Source: JBBRHQ01 sp963781345
GTDB lineage: Bacteria > Actinomycetota > Thermoleophilia > Solirubrobacterales > 70-9
DNA length: 64,000 bases
Direction: 5' to 3'
NCBI GenBank assembly: GCA_963781345.1
Contig: CAWAFQ010000014.1
Location: forward strand, 1 to 64,000
Shown here: positions 36,887 through 45,924 of the stretch, one piece after another
How the letters are laid out: every line of letters begins with the position of its first letter
Position numbering within the stretch: the stretch's first letter is position 1
The notes under the pieces: model-generated
Databases searched by the model: none
What the model saw: only the letters and a program-made list of their open reading frames with translations
Told to the model about the DNA's origin: nothing
Translations under genes and position numbers: made by a program

Positions 36887-36910
36887 TCGCCGCCCGCGTG
36901 CTCTGCTCTC

Positions 36911-36952
36911 GCTCGACCACACCAAATGGCACCGGAAGCCTTGCGGTCGAGC
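36911..36952. repeat. Inverted repeat in the gap between the two ACAD genes
   Basis: GCTCGACC (36911-36918) and GGTCGAGC (36945-36952) form an 8-bp inverted repeat in the 123-nt gap. A Shine-Dalgarno-like GGAAAGG precedes the next start. Confidence 0.4.
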
Positions 36953-37009
36953 TTCCGCGTCCGCCGCGGGCGGGGGTCTGGCGGTTCGGCTCTTGGAAAG
37001 GGTGTCGGC

Positions 37010-38113
37010 GTGTACTTTGACCTAAACGACGAGCAGAGCGCGATCCAGGAGGCGGCGAAGCAGTTCCTCGCCGCCAGGTACAAGCCGGATCGGATTCGCG
37101 AGCTGGTCGAGACCGAGACCGGCTTCACCGAGGAGGACTGGCGGGAGATGACCGAGCTCGGCTGGCCCGGGCTGGCGCTTCCCGAGCAGTGGGGGGGGCA
37201 GGGCCTGGGGATGGTCGAGCTGGCGGTGGTGATGGAGGAGATGGGCTACGCCCTCGCGCCCTCACCCCTTTTCTCGAACACCGTTGCCGGCCTCGCACTC
37301 GCCACCTGCGGCAGCGACGACCAGAGGGAGCGCTACCTGCGTCCGCTCGCCGAGGGCAGCAAGCGCGGCGCCCCCGCCCTCTTTGACGCCGGCAGCACGG
37401 CCTCGATCGGTGAGTTCACGATGGAGGCGCGCCGCAACGGCGACGGCCTCGTCCTCGACGGCGAGAAGGTCCTGGTCATGGACGCCGCCGCCGCCGATTT
37501 CTTCCTCGTCGCGACCACCGACGGCGCTCGCCACATCGTCGACCGCGACGCCGACGGCGTCACCGTGGCCCGCGACTCCTCGATCGACCTGACGCGCCCG
37601 GTCCACTCCGTCCGCTTCGAGGGCGTGAGGGTTGCCGAGGCCGACACCCTGCCGGGCGCCGCCGAGGACTACATGCCGGTCTTCCAGCGGGGGTGCGTCG
37701 CGCTCGCGGCCGAGCTCACCGGGATCGCCCAGCGAACTATGGAGATGGCGGTCGAATACGCCAAGGACCGCCAGCAGTTCGGGCGGCCGATCGGCTCCTA
37801 CCAGGCGGTCTCCCACAACTGCGCACAGATGCTGCTGGAGACCGAGAACTCACGCTCGGCGGTCTACTACGCCGCCTGGGCCGCCGACGCCGAGCCGGAG
37901 ACGCTGCCGCTGGCGGCCTCGATGGCGAAGGCGTATGCCTCCGATGCCGGCTGGCGGGTGGCGGCGGCCTCGATGCAGGTCCACGGCGGCATCGGCTTCA
38001 CCTGGGAGCACGACCTCCACTTCTGGTTCAAGCGCGCCCGCGCCGACGCCTCGATGTTCGGCGACGCCAGGTGGCACCGCGAGCGCGTCGCCGACTCGAT
38101 CCTCGCTGTCTGA
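37010..38113 (+). CDS. Acyl-CoA dehydrogenase-like flavoprotein
   Basis: This 367-residue ACAD homologue starts at GTG 37010 (VYFDLNDEQSAIQEAAKQF, the standard ACAD N-terminus); the upstream in-frame ATG 36926 is rejected. Conserved WGGQGLGMVELAVVMEEM, RGCVALAAELTGIAQRTME, YAKDRQQFGRPIGSYQAVSH and AASMQVHGGIGFTWEHDLH are present. The FAD/substrate motif in the centre (FDAGSTASIGEFTMEA) is atypical, so it may be the non-catalytic partner of the preceding ACAD. Expression is probably coupled to that gene. Confidence 0.9.
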   Translation: MYFDLNDEQSAIQEAAKQFLAARYKPDRIRELVETETGFTEEDWREMTELGWPGLALPEQWGGQGLGMVELAVVMEEMGYALAPSPLFSNTVAGLALATCGSDDQRERYLRPLAEGSKRGAPALFDAGSTASIGEFTMEARRNGDGLVLDGEKVLVMDAAAADFFLVATTDGARHIVDRDADGVTVARDSSIDLTRPVHSVRFEGVRVAEADTLPGAAEDYMPVFQRGCVALAAELTGIAQRTMEMAVEYAKDRQQFGRPIGSYQAVSHNCAQMLLETENSRSAVYYAAWAADAEPETLPLAASMAKAYASDAGWRVAAASMQVHGGIGFTWEHDLHFWFKRARADASMFGDARWHRERVADSILAV

Positions 38114-38217
38114 AGTTCCCCTCCCGGCCCTGGCACGCGGCGTGCTGACCGCGGATCGTGCCTGGACCGGGCTCGAGCTGGGCGTCGAGATCGAGCTGAT
38201 CCGCTGAGGAGCTCTGC

Positions 38218-38889
38218 TCAGGCGTTCTGAAGCGAATCGACGAAGTCGGTGAACTCGGCCATGTCGGTGACCGCGGGGCCGTGGCCGGGGAGGATCGTCT
38301 TTGGCTCGAGCGCGGCCAGCTTGCGGATCGAGCGGCGGTTCTCGGCCGGGTCGTAGGTGAAGATCTCCGGCGGCTCGCGCAGGCCGCGAAAGGTCGTCGC
38401 GTAGCTCATGTTGCGGACCACGTCGCCACAGATCGCGACTCCGTCGGCGTCGCGGAAGAAGATCACCTCTCCCCGTGCGTGCCCGGGGGCGTGGACGACG
38501 CGGAAGCCGGCGACCTCGTCGCCCTCGTTGAGGACGCGTCCGACCTTGTGGGGAGGCCCTTCCCAGATCGCCTTGATCAGGCGGTTGATCGGGTTCGAGG
38601 TGGCGGCTTCCTGGACCGGGCGGCGCCCCTCCATCGCGTCGACGTCATCGGCGTGGCAGGCGAGCGGCACGCCGCGCTCCTCGCAGACGTCCTTGGCGGC
38701 GCCCTGGTGGTCGGGATGGACGTGGGTGAGCGCGACCATCGAGATGTCGCGGTCGCGGATCTGCCCGAGTATGCGGCGGCGGTCCCAGCGACGGCCGGCG
38801 TCGATCAGCACATCGCCGGCGAGGTAGACGTTGATCGTCGGCCGCGGGAACTCGTTCAGGCGCCAGACGCCGTCGGCAAGCTGCTTCAT
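38218..38889 (-). CDS. Metallo-beta-lactamase-fold hydrolase
   Basis: This 223-residue MBL-fold protein has THVHPDHQGA (dimetal motif), HAPGHARGEVIF and CGDVVRN, with LPGHGP at the end. It resembles glyoxalase II-like and quorum-quenching-like hydrolases; the substrate is unknown. On the minus strand TAGGCT precedes ATG 38889 by 6 nt, a clear leaderless promoter that lies inside the end of the upstream methyltransferase gene. Confidence 0.87.
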   Translation of the reverse strand: MKQLADGVWRLNEFPRPTINVYLAGDVLIDAGRRWDRRRILGQIRDRDISMVALTHVHPDHQGAAKDVCEERGVPLACHADDVDAMEGRRPVQEAATSNPINRLIKAIWEGPPHKVGRVLNEGDEVAGFRVVHAPGHARGEVIFFRDADGVAICGDVVRNMSYATTFRGLREPPEIFTYDPAENRRSIRKLAALEPKTILPGHGPAVTDMAEFTDFVDSLQNA

Positions 38890-38901
38890 GCGGCCAGCCT
38901 A
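38889..38901 (-). promoter_or_regulatory. Leaderless-type promoter, TAGGCT-N6-ATG (minus strand)
   Basis: TAGGCT (38901-38896) is 6 nt from ATG 38889 and overlaps the stop codon of the methyltransferase gene (38899-38901). Confidence 0.6.
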
Positions 38902-39693
38902 ATCGGATCCCGGCTCGGTCAGCCTTGCCCCGACGAACTGGACCATGCCGCTGATCCGCTGGTGGATGTCGGCGAAGCCCCGCTGCTCGAGCGCCTCGGC
39001 GATCTCGGAGCGGGTGAAGACGCGCATGCCGCTGAGCCTCTCGGCCAGCCGCTTCGCCGGGCCTCGCGGTCCGAGCCGGCGCTGGACCGAGGTCAGCAGC
39101 GCGATGCGGCCGCCGGGAGTGAGGACGCGCGCCATCTCGTCGAGTCCCGCCAGCGGATCATCGAGCAGGTGCAGGGCGGCGAAGCAGCAGACCGCGTCGA
39201 AGCTCTCGTCGACGAACGGAAGCGCGGTCGCGTCACCACGCACGAGCATCAGGTTGCCGGCGCCCGAGCGGCGCAGGTCCGCGGCGCCGCGATCGAGCAT
39301 CGTCGCCGAGGCGTCGATTCCGACGACCAGGCCGGAGTCGCCGACGGTTGAGGTGAAGGCGCGTGAGAAGTTGCCCGGACCGCAGGCGACGTCGAGGACC
39401 CCGTCACCGGGGCGCAGCGCGAGCAGCAGCCTGGCGATGCGGACTTCCTCGGCCATGCCCGGCCCGGTCACTCCCTTGGCGACCCGGCCCAGCGCCGGGC
39501 GCCAGTAGCGCTCATAGATTCGCGGCACGACACCGGTGAGCATCAGGTCCTGGGTGGCGCCGGTCGAGGGGAGCTCCTCGTCGAGGAGGTCGAGGTAGGG
39601 GGCCTCGGCCGGCATGGCCTCGGCGCGGCGGCGCGCCTCGGGGCCCAGCAGCGGCAGCGAGCGCTGGAGCGCGGTCTCGCGCTCAGCCGCCAC
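38899..39693 (-). CDS. Class I SAM-dependent methyltransferase
   Basis: The protein (264 residues from GTG 39693) has the SAM-binding motif I VLDVACGPGNFSRAF, followed by GIDASATMLDRG (acidic end of beta-2) and RGDATALPFVDESFDAV. The pattern fits the UbiE/methyltransf_11 group, with an N-terminal helical cap. Its GTG overlaps the stop of the preceding 77-residue gene by 11 nt, so the two are translationally coupled. The substrate is unknown. Confidence 0.85.
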   Translation of the reverse strand: MAAERETALQRSLPLLGPEARRRAEAMPAEAPYLDLLDEELPSTGATQDLMLTGVVPRIYERYWRPALGRVAKGVTGPGMAEEVRIARLLLALRPGDGVLDVACGPGNFSRAFTSTVGDSGLVVGIDASATMLDRGAADLRRSGAGNLMLVRGDATALPFVDESFDAVCCFAALHLLDDPLAGLDEMARVLTPGGRIALLTSVQRRLGPRGPAKRLAERLSGMRVFTRSEIAEALEQRGFADIHQRISGMVQFVGARLTEPGSD

Positions 39694-39916
39694 GAGGATC
39701 GCCGCTGTGGCGGGCCAGCTCTTCCATCTCCGCGATCCTGCGCTCACCCTCGAGGCGCGCCGGATGGTCGGCCGCCAGCGGCTCGATCAGGCGGCGGATG
39801 CGGTTTCGGACCTGCAGGGCGAAGTGGGGAGTCGAGGCGCCCGTGAGGGCGCGGATCTCCTCGACGGTGACCTCGTGTGAGGGCTCGAGCAGGCCGGGGC
39901 TCTCGCTCTCGCTCAT
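39683..39916 (-). CDS. Small helical protein, 77 aa
   Basis: The protein starts MSESESPGLLEPSHEVTVEE and contains EIRALTGASTPHFALQVRNR and a Glu/Arg-rich helix (LEGERRIAEMEELARH). It has no membrane segment. Its ATG overlaps the stop of the cell-wall-binding-repeat gene (ATGA) and its stop overlaps the methyltransferase start. It therefore sits in a tightly coupled three-gene operon. No family is recognised. Confidence 0.65.
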   Translation of the reverse strand: MSESESPGLLEPSHEVTVEEIRALTGASTPHFALQVRNRIRRLIEPLAADHPARLEGERRIAEMEELARHSGDPRGG

Positions 39917-41382
39917 CGGGTCGCCCCGCCGGGCTCGATCTTGCCGAGCTCGGCGATGTAGTCGATTGCGGCCTGCTGGTTCACGTCGATTGCCTCCTGG
40001 TCTCCGATCACCCACACGTGGTTGTAGAAGGCGCGGGTCGGGTCGTCGGTGTATCCCGGCTTGACGTCGAGAAGGTACCCGCGCAGCGTTCCCGGCAGCG
40101 ATTCGGCGTTGTCGGTCAGAAGCAGCGGCCCCCAGGTTCCGGCTGAGGAGAGCGGCGCTGACGCGGCCGCGTCGAGGGGCCGGTTGCTGCGGGCGATGAC
40201 GAAGCCGTGGCCGGGGTCGTTGACGTTCCAGCCGAAGCTCCCGTCGGAGTAGCGGGCGAAGTTGATCGCGTTCGCGACCGGCTCCTCGCCCGAGACCCTG
40301 GCCACCTGCCCCGAGATCTTGGTGATCTCCGAGAGGACGGAGGCCGGGATCGCCGAGGCCGGGCCGAGCACGTAGACCGGGACTCCCCTGAACTGCTCGA
40401 GGAGCTTTGCGGTCGGCTTCGGCAGCCCGTCGGGCCCGGTGAACAGCACAGGATCGCCCGAGCGCGCCGCCCAGGCCGCCGCCGGCATCGCGATTCCGGG
40501 CTCCCTCAGCGTGGTCACGACGATGTGGGACGGGGGGCCGTCGATGAGCTTGGCGCGGAGTCGGGCGAGCCCGGCGGCGACCGCGGCGGGGTCTGAGCCG
40601 CCGACCGCCGTCGTCTCGAGCCCCCCGGGGGCATCGGCGCCGGGGAGGGTGAATGCCTGCGCGCCTCCGGTATCGCGGCTTCCGGCCGGATCCATCGCCC
40701 CCAGCGCCTCACTGGTCTCCGTCGGGACCCCGTCGGGGCCGGAGAAGAGAACCGGTGAGCGCAGTGGCTGGGCGAGCAGCGCCGAAGCGGCGATCGCGCC
40801 CTGCCAGTCGTTTGCCGGGACGAGGGTCACCGCCGACGGGGAGTCGTCGGGGACGGTCGAGGGGAAGGTCGCCAGCGCCGCTCCGGCGGCATTGGCGGCT
40901 GCGCTCGAGCCGCCGACCCTGGTCGTGTTCTTGGTCGCAAACGCCGGGAACCCGAGTTCGGTCGCATCGGCGGCCGGCTGCTGGGCGCCGGTTCCGGGCG
41001 CGCCGGTGCCCCTGATCTGCGGTGCCGGGCCGGTCGGTCCCGAATCTCCACCTGTATCGAAGACGCCGAATAGGTAGAGGACCGCGGCGATCAGGGCGAG
41101 TGGAATCGCGACGGCGAGGATCTTCGCCCAGAGCGAGAGCGGCGGCAGCGGCTCGAGCTCCGGCTCGGGGGGCGCCTCGGGGGGGCGGTCCGGGGGCCGC
41201 GGCGTGCCGGGCGCGGCCGGGCGCGGGGGCGCGACAGGGGGTGCCAGCGTTGCCGTCGTGCCCGCAGAGCCGTCCCCGTTGGAGTGCGGCGTGGGCTCGG
41301 CCGGCGGCGCGGGCCGGGTGGGCCCGGCCCCCGAGGCGTTGATCGGGCGCTCGCGCAGTCGTGGTAGCCGCAGTCGTGCCAA
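39913..41382 (-). CDS. Membrane-anchored cell-wall-binding-repeat-2-like protein
   Basis: This 489-residue protein has a long Pro/Ala-rich cytoplasmic N-terminus (to about residue 85), one transmembrane helix (AKILAVAIPLALIAAVLYLFGV) and an extracytoplasmic region of alpha/beta repeats. Segments such as SAVTLVPANDWQGAIAASAL, SPVLFSGPDGVP, GVPVYVLGPASAIPASVL and HVWVIGDQEAIDVNQQAAI match the PF04122 pattern. Two or three repeats are recognisable, so envelope anchoring is the likely role. TTG 41382 follows TAGCGT by 8 nt on the minus strand. Confidence 0.72.
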   Translation of the reverse strand: MARLRLPRLRERPINASGAGPTRPAPPAEPTPHSNGDGSAGTTATLAPPVAPPRPAAPGTPRPPDRPPEAPPEPELEPLPPLSLWAKILAVAIPLALIAAVLYLFGVFDTGGDSGPTGPAPQIRGTGAPGTGAQQPAADATELGFPAFATKNTTRVGGSSAAANAAGAALATFPSTVPDDSPSAVTLVPANDWQGAIAASALLAQPLRSPVLFSGPDGVPTETSEALGAMDPAGSRDTGGAQAFTLPGADAPGGLETTAVGGSDPAAVAAGLARLRAKLIDGPPSHIVVTTLREPGIAMPAAAWAARSGDPVLFTGPDGLPKPTAKLLEQFRGVPVYVLGPASAIPASVLSEITKISGQVARVSGEEPVANAINFARYSDGSFGWNVNDPGHGFVIARSNRPLDAAASAPLSSAGTWGPLLLTDNAESLPGTLRGYLLDVKPGYTDDPTRAFYNHVWVIGDQEAIDVNQQAAIDYIAELGKIEPGGATR

Positions 41383-41396
41383 GAACGTGAACGCTA
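41382..41396 (-). promoter_or_regulatory. Leaderless-type promoter, TAGCGT-N8-TTG (minus strand)
   Basis: TAGCGT (41396-41391) is 8 nt from TTG 41382. Confidence 0.45.
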
Positions 41397-41419
41397 CTGG
41401 CCGCGGGCTGCCCGGACTC

Positions 41420-41467
41420 CTGACTGGCCGGTCAGCTAATCTTCGTGGTCGTTGACTGACCAGTCAA
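41420..41467. promoter_or_regulatory. Two operator-like palindromes with a TAATCT box between
   Basis: CTGACTGGCCGGTCAG (41420-41435) and TTGACTGACCAGTCAA (41452-41467) share the consensus TGACTGnCCnGTCA; the second has perfect 7-bp arms around AC. TAATCT (41437-41442) between them is a possible plus-strand -10 box. The spacing, palindromic form and position in a divergent promoter region fit a TetR-type repressor of the acyl-CoA dehydrogenase gene. Confidence 0.6.
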
Positions 41468-41522
41468 TCGGTTTTCAGAGGACACCCCGCCGCGTCGCGC
41501 GTGCACGGACAGAAGGGACCTG

Positions 41523-42842
41523 ATGGATTTCTCACTGAACGAAGAGCAGCAGGAGTTCAGGGACTACTGCCGCCGCTTCGCCCGCGAGGTGATGCGCCCC
41601 GCCGCCCGCCGTCACGACGAGGATGAGAGCGTCCCCTGGGAGGTCATGCGCGAGGCCAGGCGCTGGGGCCTGCAGGGCCTCGACTACATGCAGCGCATGG
41701 GCGCCGACAGCGATGGTCAGATGGGGGTGATCCACGCCGAGGAGCTGCACTGGGGATGCGCCGGTCTGGCTCTCGCCATCTCCGGGTCGGGGCTTGCCGC
41801 CGCCGGGATCGCCGGGTCGGGGACGCCGGAGCAGATCGCCCGCTGGGTGCCAGAGTGCTTCGGGGTCGGCGATGAGATCAAGCTCGGCGCCTACGCGGTC
41901 ACCGAGCCCCAGGCCGGCTCCGACGTCAAGAGCCTGAAGACGACCGCCCGCCGCGACGGCGACGAGTGGGTTCTCAACGGGACCAAGGTCTTCATCACCA
42001 ACGGCGGCATCGCCGACGTCCACGTGATCGTCGCCAGCGTCGATCCCTCGCTCGGAACCCGCGGCCAGGCGTCGTTCATCGTCGCCAAGGGCACGCCGGG
42101 GATGAGCCAGGGCAAGAAGGAGACGAAGCTCGGGATCCGCGCCTCGCACACCGCCGAGGTCATCCTCGACGATTGCCGCATTCCGGCCGACCAGCTGCTC
42201 GGCGGCGATCAGAAGCTGGAGCGAAAGCTCGAGCGCGCCCGCTCCGGGCAGAAGTCGCGGGGCGCCGAGGCGCTGGCGACCTTCGAGGTGACCCGGCCGA
42301 TCGTCGGCGCCTCCGCGCTCGGGATCGCCCAGGCCGCCTACGAGTGGACGCTGGAGTACCTCGACGGCCACACCGAGGACGGAGTGCCGCTGCTGCAGAC
42401 CCAGCGCATCCAGCAGTCCCTCGCCGACGTTGCGACCGAGATCGAGGCCGCGAGGCTGCTGGTACAGCGCGCCGCCTGGATGGGGCGAAACGGCATTCCG
42501 ATGACCGGCGGGCAGGGTTCGATGTCGAAGCTGAAGGCGGGTGACGTGACGATGTGGGCGACCACTCAACTGATGGATCTCGTCGGTCCACACGCGTGGA
42601 GCACCGACTGCCCACTGGAGAAGTGGTTCCGCGACGCCAAGATCTACCAGCTGTTCGAGGGCACCGCCGAGATCCAGCGGATGGTGATTTCGCGGATGCA
42701 GGCACACGAGTACCGCGAGCGCCTCGCCTTCGGCGCCGAGATCGCCGCGGCGGCGATCGAGGGCAACGGCAGCGGCGGAGCAGCGGCCCCGGACGAGCGC
42801 GAGAGCGCGCTCGAGAGCACGCCCGAGCCGGCGCCCGCCTGA
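41523..42842 (+). CDS. Acyl-CoA dehydrogenase
   Basis: This 439-residue ACAD has the full set of family motifs. These are MDFSLNEEQQEFRDYCRRF, GAYAVTEPQAGSDVKSLKT, LNGTKVFITNGGIADV, SAHTAEVILDDC-like (RASHTAEVILDDCRIPADQ) and the C-terminal DAKIYQLFEGTAEIQRMVISR with the catalytic-base region. A 30-residue Ala/Pro/Glu tail is unusual. AAGG precedes ATG 41523. Two TetR-type palindromes control its promoter region. The chain-length specificity cannot be read. Confidence 0.94.
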   Translation: MDFSLNEEQQEFRDYCRRFAREVMRPAARRHDEDESVPWEVMREARRWGLQGLDYMQRMGADSDGQMGVIHAEELHWGCAGLALAISGSGLAAAGIAGSGTPEQIARWVPECFGVGDEIKLGAYAVTEPQAGSDVKSLKTTARRDGDEWVLNGTKVFITNGGIADVHVIVASVDPSLGTRGQASFIVAKGTPGMSQGKKETKLGIRASHTAEVILDDCRIPADQLLGGDQKLERKLERARSGQKSRGAEALATFEVTRPIVGASALGIAQAAYEWTLEYLDGHTEDGVPLLQTQRIQQSLADVATEIEAARLLVQRAAWMGRNGIPMTGGQGSMSKLKAGDVTMWATTQLMDLVGPHAWSTDCPLEKWFRDAKIYQLFEGTAEIQRMVISRMQAHEYRERLAFGAEIAAAAIEGNGSGGAAAPDERESALESTPEPAPA

Positions 42843-42886
42843 GCTCTGCCGAACGCTCCCGCCCGCCTGGCGACCCGCGGCGCTTC

Positions 42887-42901
42887 TAAGCTCGGGCCAT
42901 G
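42887..42901 (+). promoter_or_regulatory. Leaderless-type promoter, TAAGCT-N6-ATG
   Basis: TAAGCT (42887-42892) is 6 nt from ATG 42899. Confidence 0.55.
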
Positions 42902-43831
42902 TCCCATGTTCATGGCCTCGGCGGCGCTCGCAAGGCGCTGGAGGATCGCCGCGGCGACAGCCGTCGCAGGATGTGGATCGCGCTCGCGATCAACGCCGCG
43001 ATGCTGGTGGTCGAGGCCGTCGGCGGCGTCATCACCGGGTCCCTGGCGGTTCTCGCCGACGCCGGGCACCTCCTTTCCGACGTCGGCGCGATCGCACTCG
43101 CCCTGGGGGCCGCCCGCCTGGCCTCGCGCTCCGGAGGGCCGCGCCGCACCTACGGCTATCAGCGCTCCGAGGTGCTCGCAGCCCTCGCCAACGGGCTCAC
43201 CCTCGTCGCCGTCGCGGTCCTGATCGCGATCGAGGCGATCGGGCGCATCTCCGATCCGCCCCAGATCGAGGCCGGCGGCGTCCTCGCCCTTGGTCTCATC
43301 GGGCTTGCCGGTAACGCCGCCGCGACCCTGGTGCTGATGCGGGGCGAGCGCGGTGACATCAACCTCGAGGGAGTCCTGCGCCACAGCGCCGCCGACTCGC
43401 TCGGATCGTTCGGCGTCGTCATCGCCGGCGCCGTCGTCCTCGCCGGGGGCTCGACGATTGTCGATCCGATTGTCAGCCTCGTGATCGCCGCCCTGATCCT
43501 CGCCTCCTCCTGGCGCCTGATCCGCGAGCCGATCGATGTGCTGATGGAGGCCGCTCCCCCTGGCCTCGACATGGAGGAGCTGCGCGGCGTCTTCGCCGCC
43601 GTTCCGGGGGTCTGCTCCGTCCACGATCTCCACGTCTGGACGCTGACCGCGGGGTTCGGGGCGCTCTCGGCGCACGTGGTCGTCACTGAGGACGCCGACC
43701 GCGACCTGATCCGCCGCAATCTCGAGGTCGCCGTGCACGAGCGCTTCGGGATCGACCACACGACGCTGCAGATGGAGGAGGAGGCGGGAGAGCGGCTGAT
43801 CGAGGTCGAGCCCCCGCCGGCGCGCAACTGA
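42899..43831 (+). CDS. Cation diffusion facilitator (zinc/cobalt efflux)
   Basis: This 310-residue CDF transporter exports Zn2+ or a related metal against a proton gradient. The metal-site motifs ADAGHLLSDVGAIAL (HxxxD) and VLRHSAADSLGSFGV (HxxxD) lie in TM2 and TM5 of a six-helix core (residues 25-210). The C-terminal cytoplasmic domain (SVHDLHVWTLTAGFGALSAH) is the usual metal-sensing ferredoxin-like fold. The N-terminus has a short His pair (MSHVHG). It has a clear leaderless promoter and no neighbours in operon. Confidence 0.95.
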   Translation: MSHVHGLGGARKALEDRRGDSRRRMWIALAINAAMLVVEAVGGVITGSLAVLADAGHLLSDVGAIALALGAARLASRSGGPRRTYGYQRSEVLAALANGLTLVAVAVLIAIEAIGRISDPPQIEAGGVLALGLIGLAGNAAATLVLMRGERGDINLEGVLRHSAADSLGSFGVVIAGAVVLAGGSTIVDPIVSLVIAALILASSWRLIREPIDVLMEAAPPGLDMEELRGVFAAVPGVCSVHDLHVWTLTAGFGALSAHVVVTEDADRDLIRRNLEVAVHERFGIDHTTLQMEEEAGERLIEVEPPPARN

Positions 43832-43927
43832 GGTTGCATCCAGCAGGACGCGGCCAGGCCCGGGGGGCCACTCAGCTAGCCTCGCACACCTGCACGGACC
43901 GATGGAACGGGTCCGGCGGCAGGTTCG

Positions 43928-45154
43928 ATGAAAGACGTAACCGGCCAGAAACGACCTTCCCTGGCGCACCTGCGCGCCCCGGCCGCGGCGATAGCCGCGC
44001 TGGCCGTCCTCTGCCTGATCGTCGCCTTCAGCAGCTCCGCCCCGGCGGCGGACCTGCAGTCGAAGCTGGATACCAAGCAGGCCAAGCTCGACAAGGTCCA
44101 GACGAAGAAGGGCGTGCTGACGACGACGATCTCGAAGTACGGGGATCAGATCAGCGGCCTCGAGGCCGCGGTCGCAACCCTCCGCCGGCAGGAGGCTGCC
44201 GTCCACTCCCGGCTGGTGACCAAGCAGGCCGAACTCGACCAGGCGATCGCCGAGCTGGAGAGGGCCAAGCGCCACCTCGCGGTGGTGCGAAAGCACCTGA
44301 AGATCGCGCTCGGTGATCTCAGGGATCAGCTGGTGATGATCTACGAGTCGGGCACCCCCGACGTTCTCACCGTCCTTCTCTCCTCGAAGGGCTTCGACGA
44401 TCTCGCCGCCCGCGCCGAGTATCTGAAGCGGATCCAGGGCTATCAGGAGTCGCTGGTTGGCCGAGTCCGCCAGCTTCGGAATGAGGCCAAGAACACGGTC
44501 GAGCGGCTCGCTGCGGCCCGCGCCCGGATTCAGTCGGCGCGCGACGCGATCGCCGCCCAGCAGCAGCAGCTCGCCACGGCTCGGGCAAGCGTCGAGAGCC
44601 GCCAGTCGCAGCTGGTGGCCGCCCGCGCGAGGCGCGAGCAGGCGCTCGCCAGCATCAGGGAAACCGAGCAGGAGCTAGAGGGCGACGTCTCTGACATCCA
44701 GAGCAAGATCCAGGCGCAGCTTCAGGCGACCTCCTCGGTACCGCTGCCGGCGGGCCCGCTTCCCACCCCCAGCGCGGCGGGGCTGATCTGGCCTGTCAAC
44801 GGCGCGGTCGTCTCACCCTTCGGCTGGCGCTTCGGCGGCTCCGAGATGCACCCCGGGATCGACATCGCGGTGGGCACCGGAACGCCGATTCAGGCGGCGG
44901 CATCGGGAACGGTGGTCTTCACCGAGCCCGACTCTGCCAGCGGCGGTTACGGGAACTTCACCTGCATCGACCACGGGGGCGGGCTGCAGACCTGCTACGC
45001 GCATCAGGAATCCTTCGCGGTCTCGGCCGGCCAGAGCGTCTCGCAGGGCCAGGTGATCGGCTACAGCGACTGCACCGGCTACTGCTTCGGTCCCCACCTG
45101 CACTTCGAGGTCCGGGTCAACGGCACGCCCGTCGACCCGATGGGCTACCTCTAG
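43928..45154 (+). CDS. LytM/M23 peptidase with EnvC-like coiled coil
   Basis: This 408-residue exported protein starts with a hydrophobic signal/anchor (AAIAALAVLCLIVAFSSSAPAA). A long coiled coil (residues 45-265, repeated A-x-x-R/Q patterns as in EnvC/NlpD) and a C-terminal M23 domain follow. The metal ligands are in GSEMHPGIDIAV and FGPHLHFEV (HxH), both intact, so it should be an active peptidoglycan endopeptidase rather than a degenerate activator. Its stop overlaps the convergent hydrolase gene by 4 nt. Cell division or envelope growth is the usual role. Confidence 0.9.
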   Translation: MKDVTGQKRPSLAHLRAPAAAIAALAVLCLIVAFSSSAPAADLQSKLDTKQAKLDKVQTKKGVLTTTISKYGDQISGLEAAVATLRRQEAAVHSRLVTKQAELDQAIAELERAKRHLAVVRKHLKIALGDLRDQLVMIYESGTPDVLTVLLSSKGFDDLAARAEYLKRIQGYQESLVGRVRQLRNEAKNTVERLAAARARIQSARDAIAAQQQQLATARASVESRQSQLVAARARREQALASIRETEQELEGDVSDIQSKIQAQLQATSSVPLPAGPLPTPSAAGLIWPVNGAVVSPFGWRFGGSEMHPGIDIAVGTGTPIQAAASGTVVFTEPDSASGGYGNFTCIDHGGGLQTCYAHQESFAVSAGQSVSQGQVIGYSDCTGYCFGPHLHFEVRVNGTPVDPMGYL

Positions 45155-45876
45155 GCAACGCCGAGAGCCCGCAGCATCCAGCGCAGCGCCACCCCCTGCA
45201 GCTCGGGGTCGTGCTGGACGGAGCGGTGGTGGCCTCCCGGGACGATCACCAGCTTCTTCGGCTCGCCCGCCCGCTCGAACACCCTCCGCGAGATCGCTGC
45301 CGGAACCTGCTCGTCGCCGTCGGCGTGGAGCAGGATCAGCGGCTTCGTCCCCATCAGCGCGGCGGCCTCGCGGAGGTCGTGCTCCCTCAGCCAGGGGAGG
45401 AGGGCGGCCTCGTCGGCGTGCATCTCCAGGCGCCCCTTCCTGATTCCTTCGAGGAGCAGCGCCTCGCTCGCCGGGCAGACGGCGATCGCGCCCGCCAGTG
45501 CCGGCTCGGTCGCGGCGGCGTGGATCGCGACGAAGCCGCCCATGCTCGAGCCGCGGGCGCAGAGCCGCGACGGATCGACGCCCTCGACCGAGCCGAGCAG
45601 GCGGGCCATGCGCCCGCAGTCGGCGATCACGCCGGGGGACACCTCGCCACCGCTGGCACCGTGCCCGCGCTGGTCGTATGCGAGCGCCGCCCAACCTGAG
45701 GCCGAGGCCAGCCGTGAGAAGTCGGCGTGGTTCTCCTTGCGCGAGCCCGCCCCGTGAATGACCACGACACCCGGCCACGGCGGGGCCGACTCCGGCAGCC
45801 AGAGGTCATAGGCGAGGGTGCCCTCGGTGCCGCTCCGGGTTGGGGTTCTCGGGGGTGGGAGTTCCATCGCTGACAT
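45151..45876 (-). CDS. Alpha/beta hydrolase
   Basis: This 241-residue hydrolase has the oxyanion motif VVVIHGAGSRKENH, LAYDQRGHGASGG, the nucleophile elbow GSSMGGFVA and an HRSVQHDPE-like end (GGHHRSVQHD). The catalytic Asp is in LLHADGDEQVP. The fold fits the dienelactone/peptidase-S9-like acyl-hydrolase group. ATG 45876 is chosen; GTG 45912 would add 12 residues. The substrate is unknown. It runs divergently from lysA. Confidence 0.85.
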   Translation of the reverse strand: MSAMELPPPRTPTRSGTEGTLAYDLWLPESAPPWPGVVVIHGAGSRKENHADFSRLASASGWAALAYDQRGHGASGGEVSPGVIADCGRMARLLGSVEGVDPSRLCARGSSMGGFVAIHAAATEPALAGAIAVCPASEALLLEGIRKGRLEMHADEAALLPWLREHDLREAAALMGTKPLILLHADGDEQVPAAISRRVFERAGEPKKLVIVPGGHHRSVQHDPELQGVALRWMLRALGVA

Positions 45877-45924
45877 CGTGACCCATGACCGGCGCCGGCC
45901 GCCAACCGTCACAATGCCGGACCG

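Noticed and set aside
35710..38113. Single large fused acyl-CoA dehydrogenase
   Set aside because: A stop (36886) and a 123-nt gap with a new start and GTG-VYFDLNDEQ N-terminus separate two complete ACAD domains.
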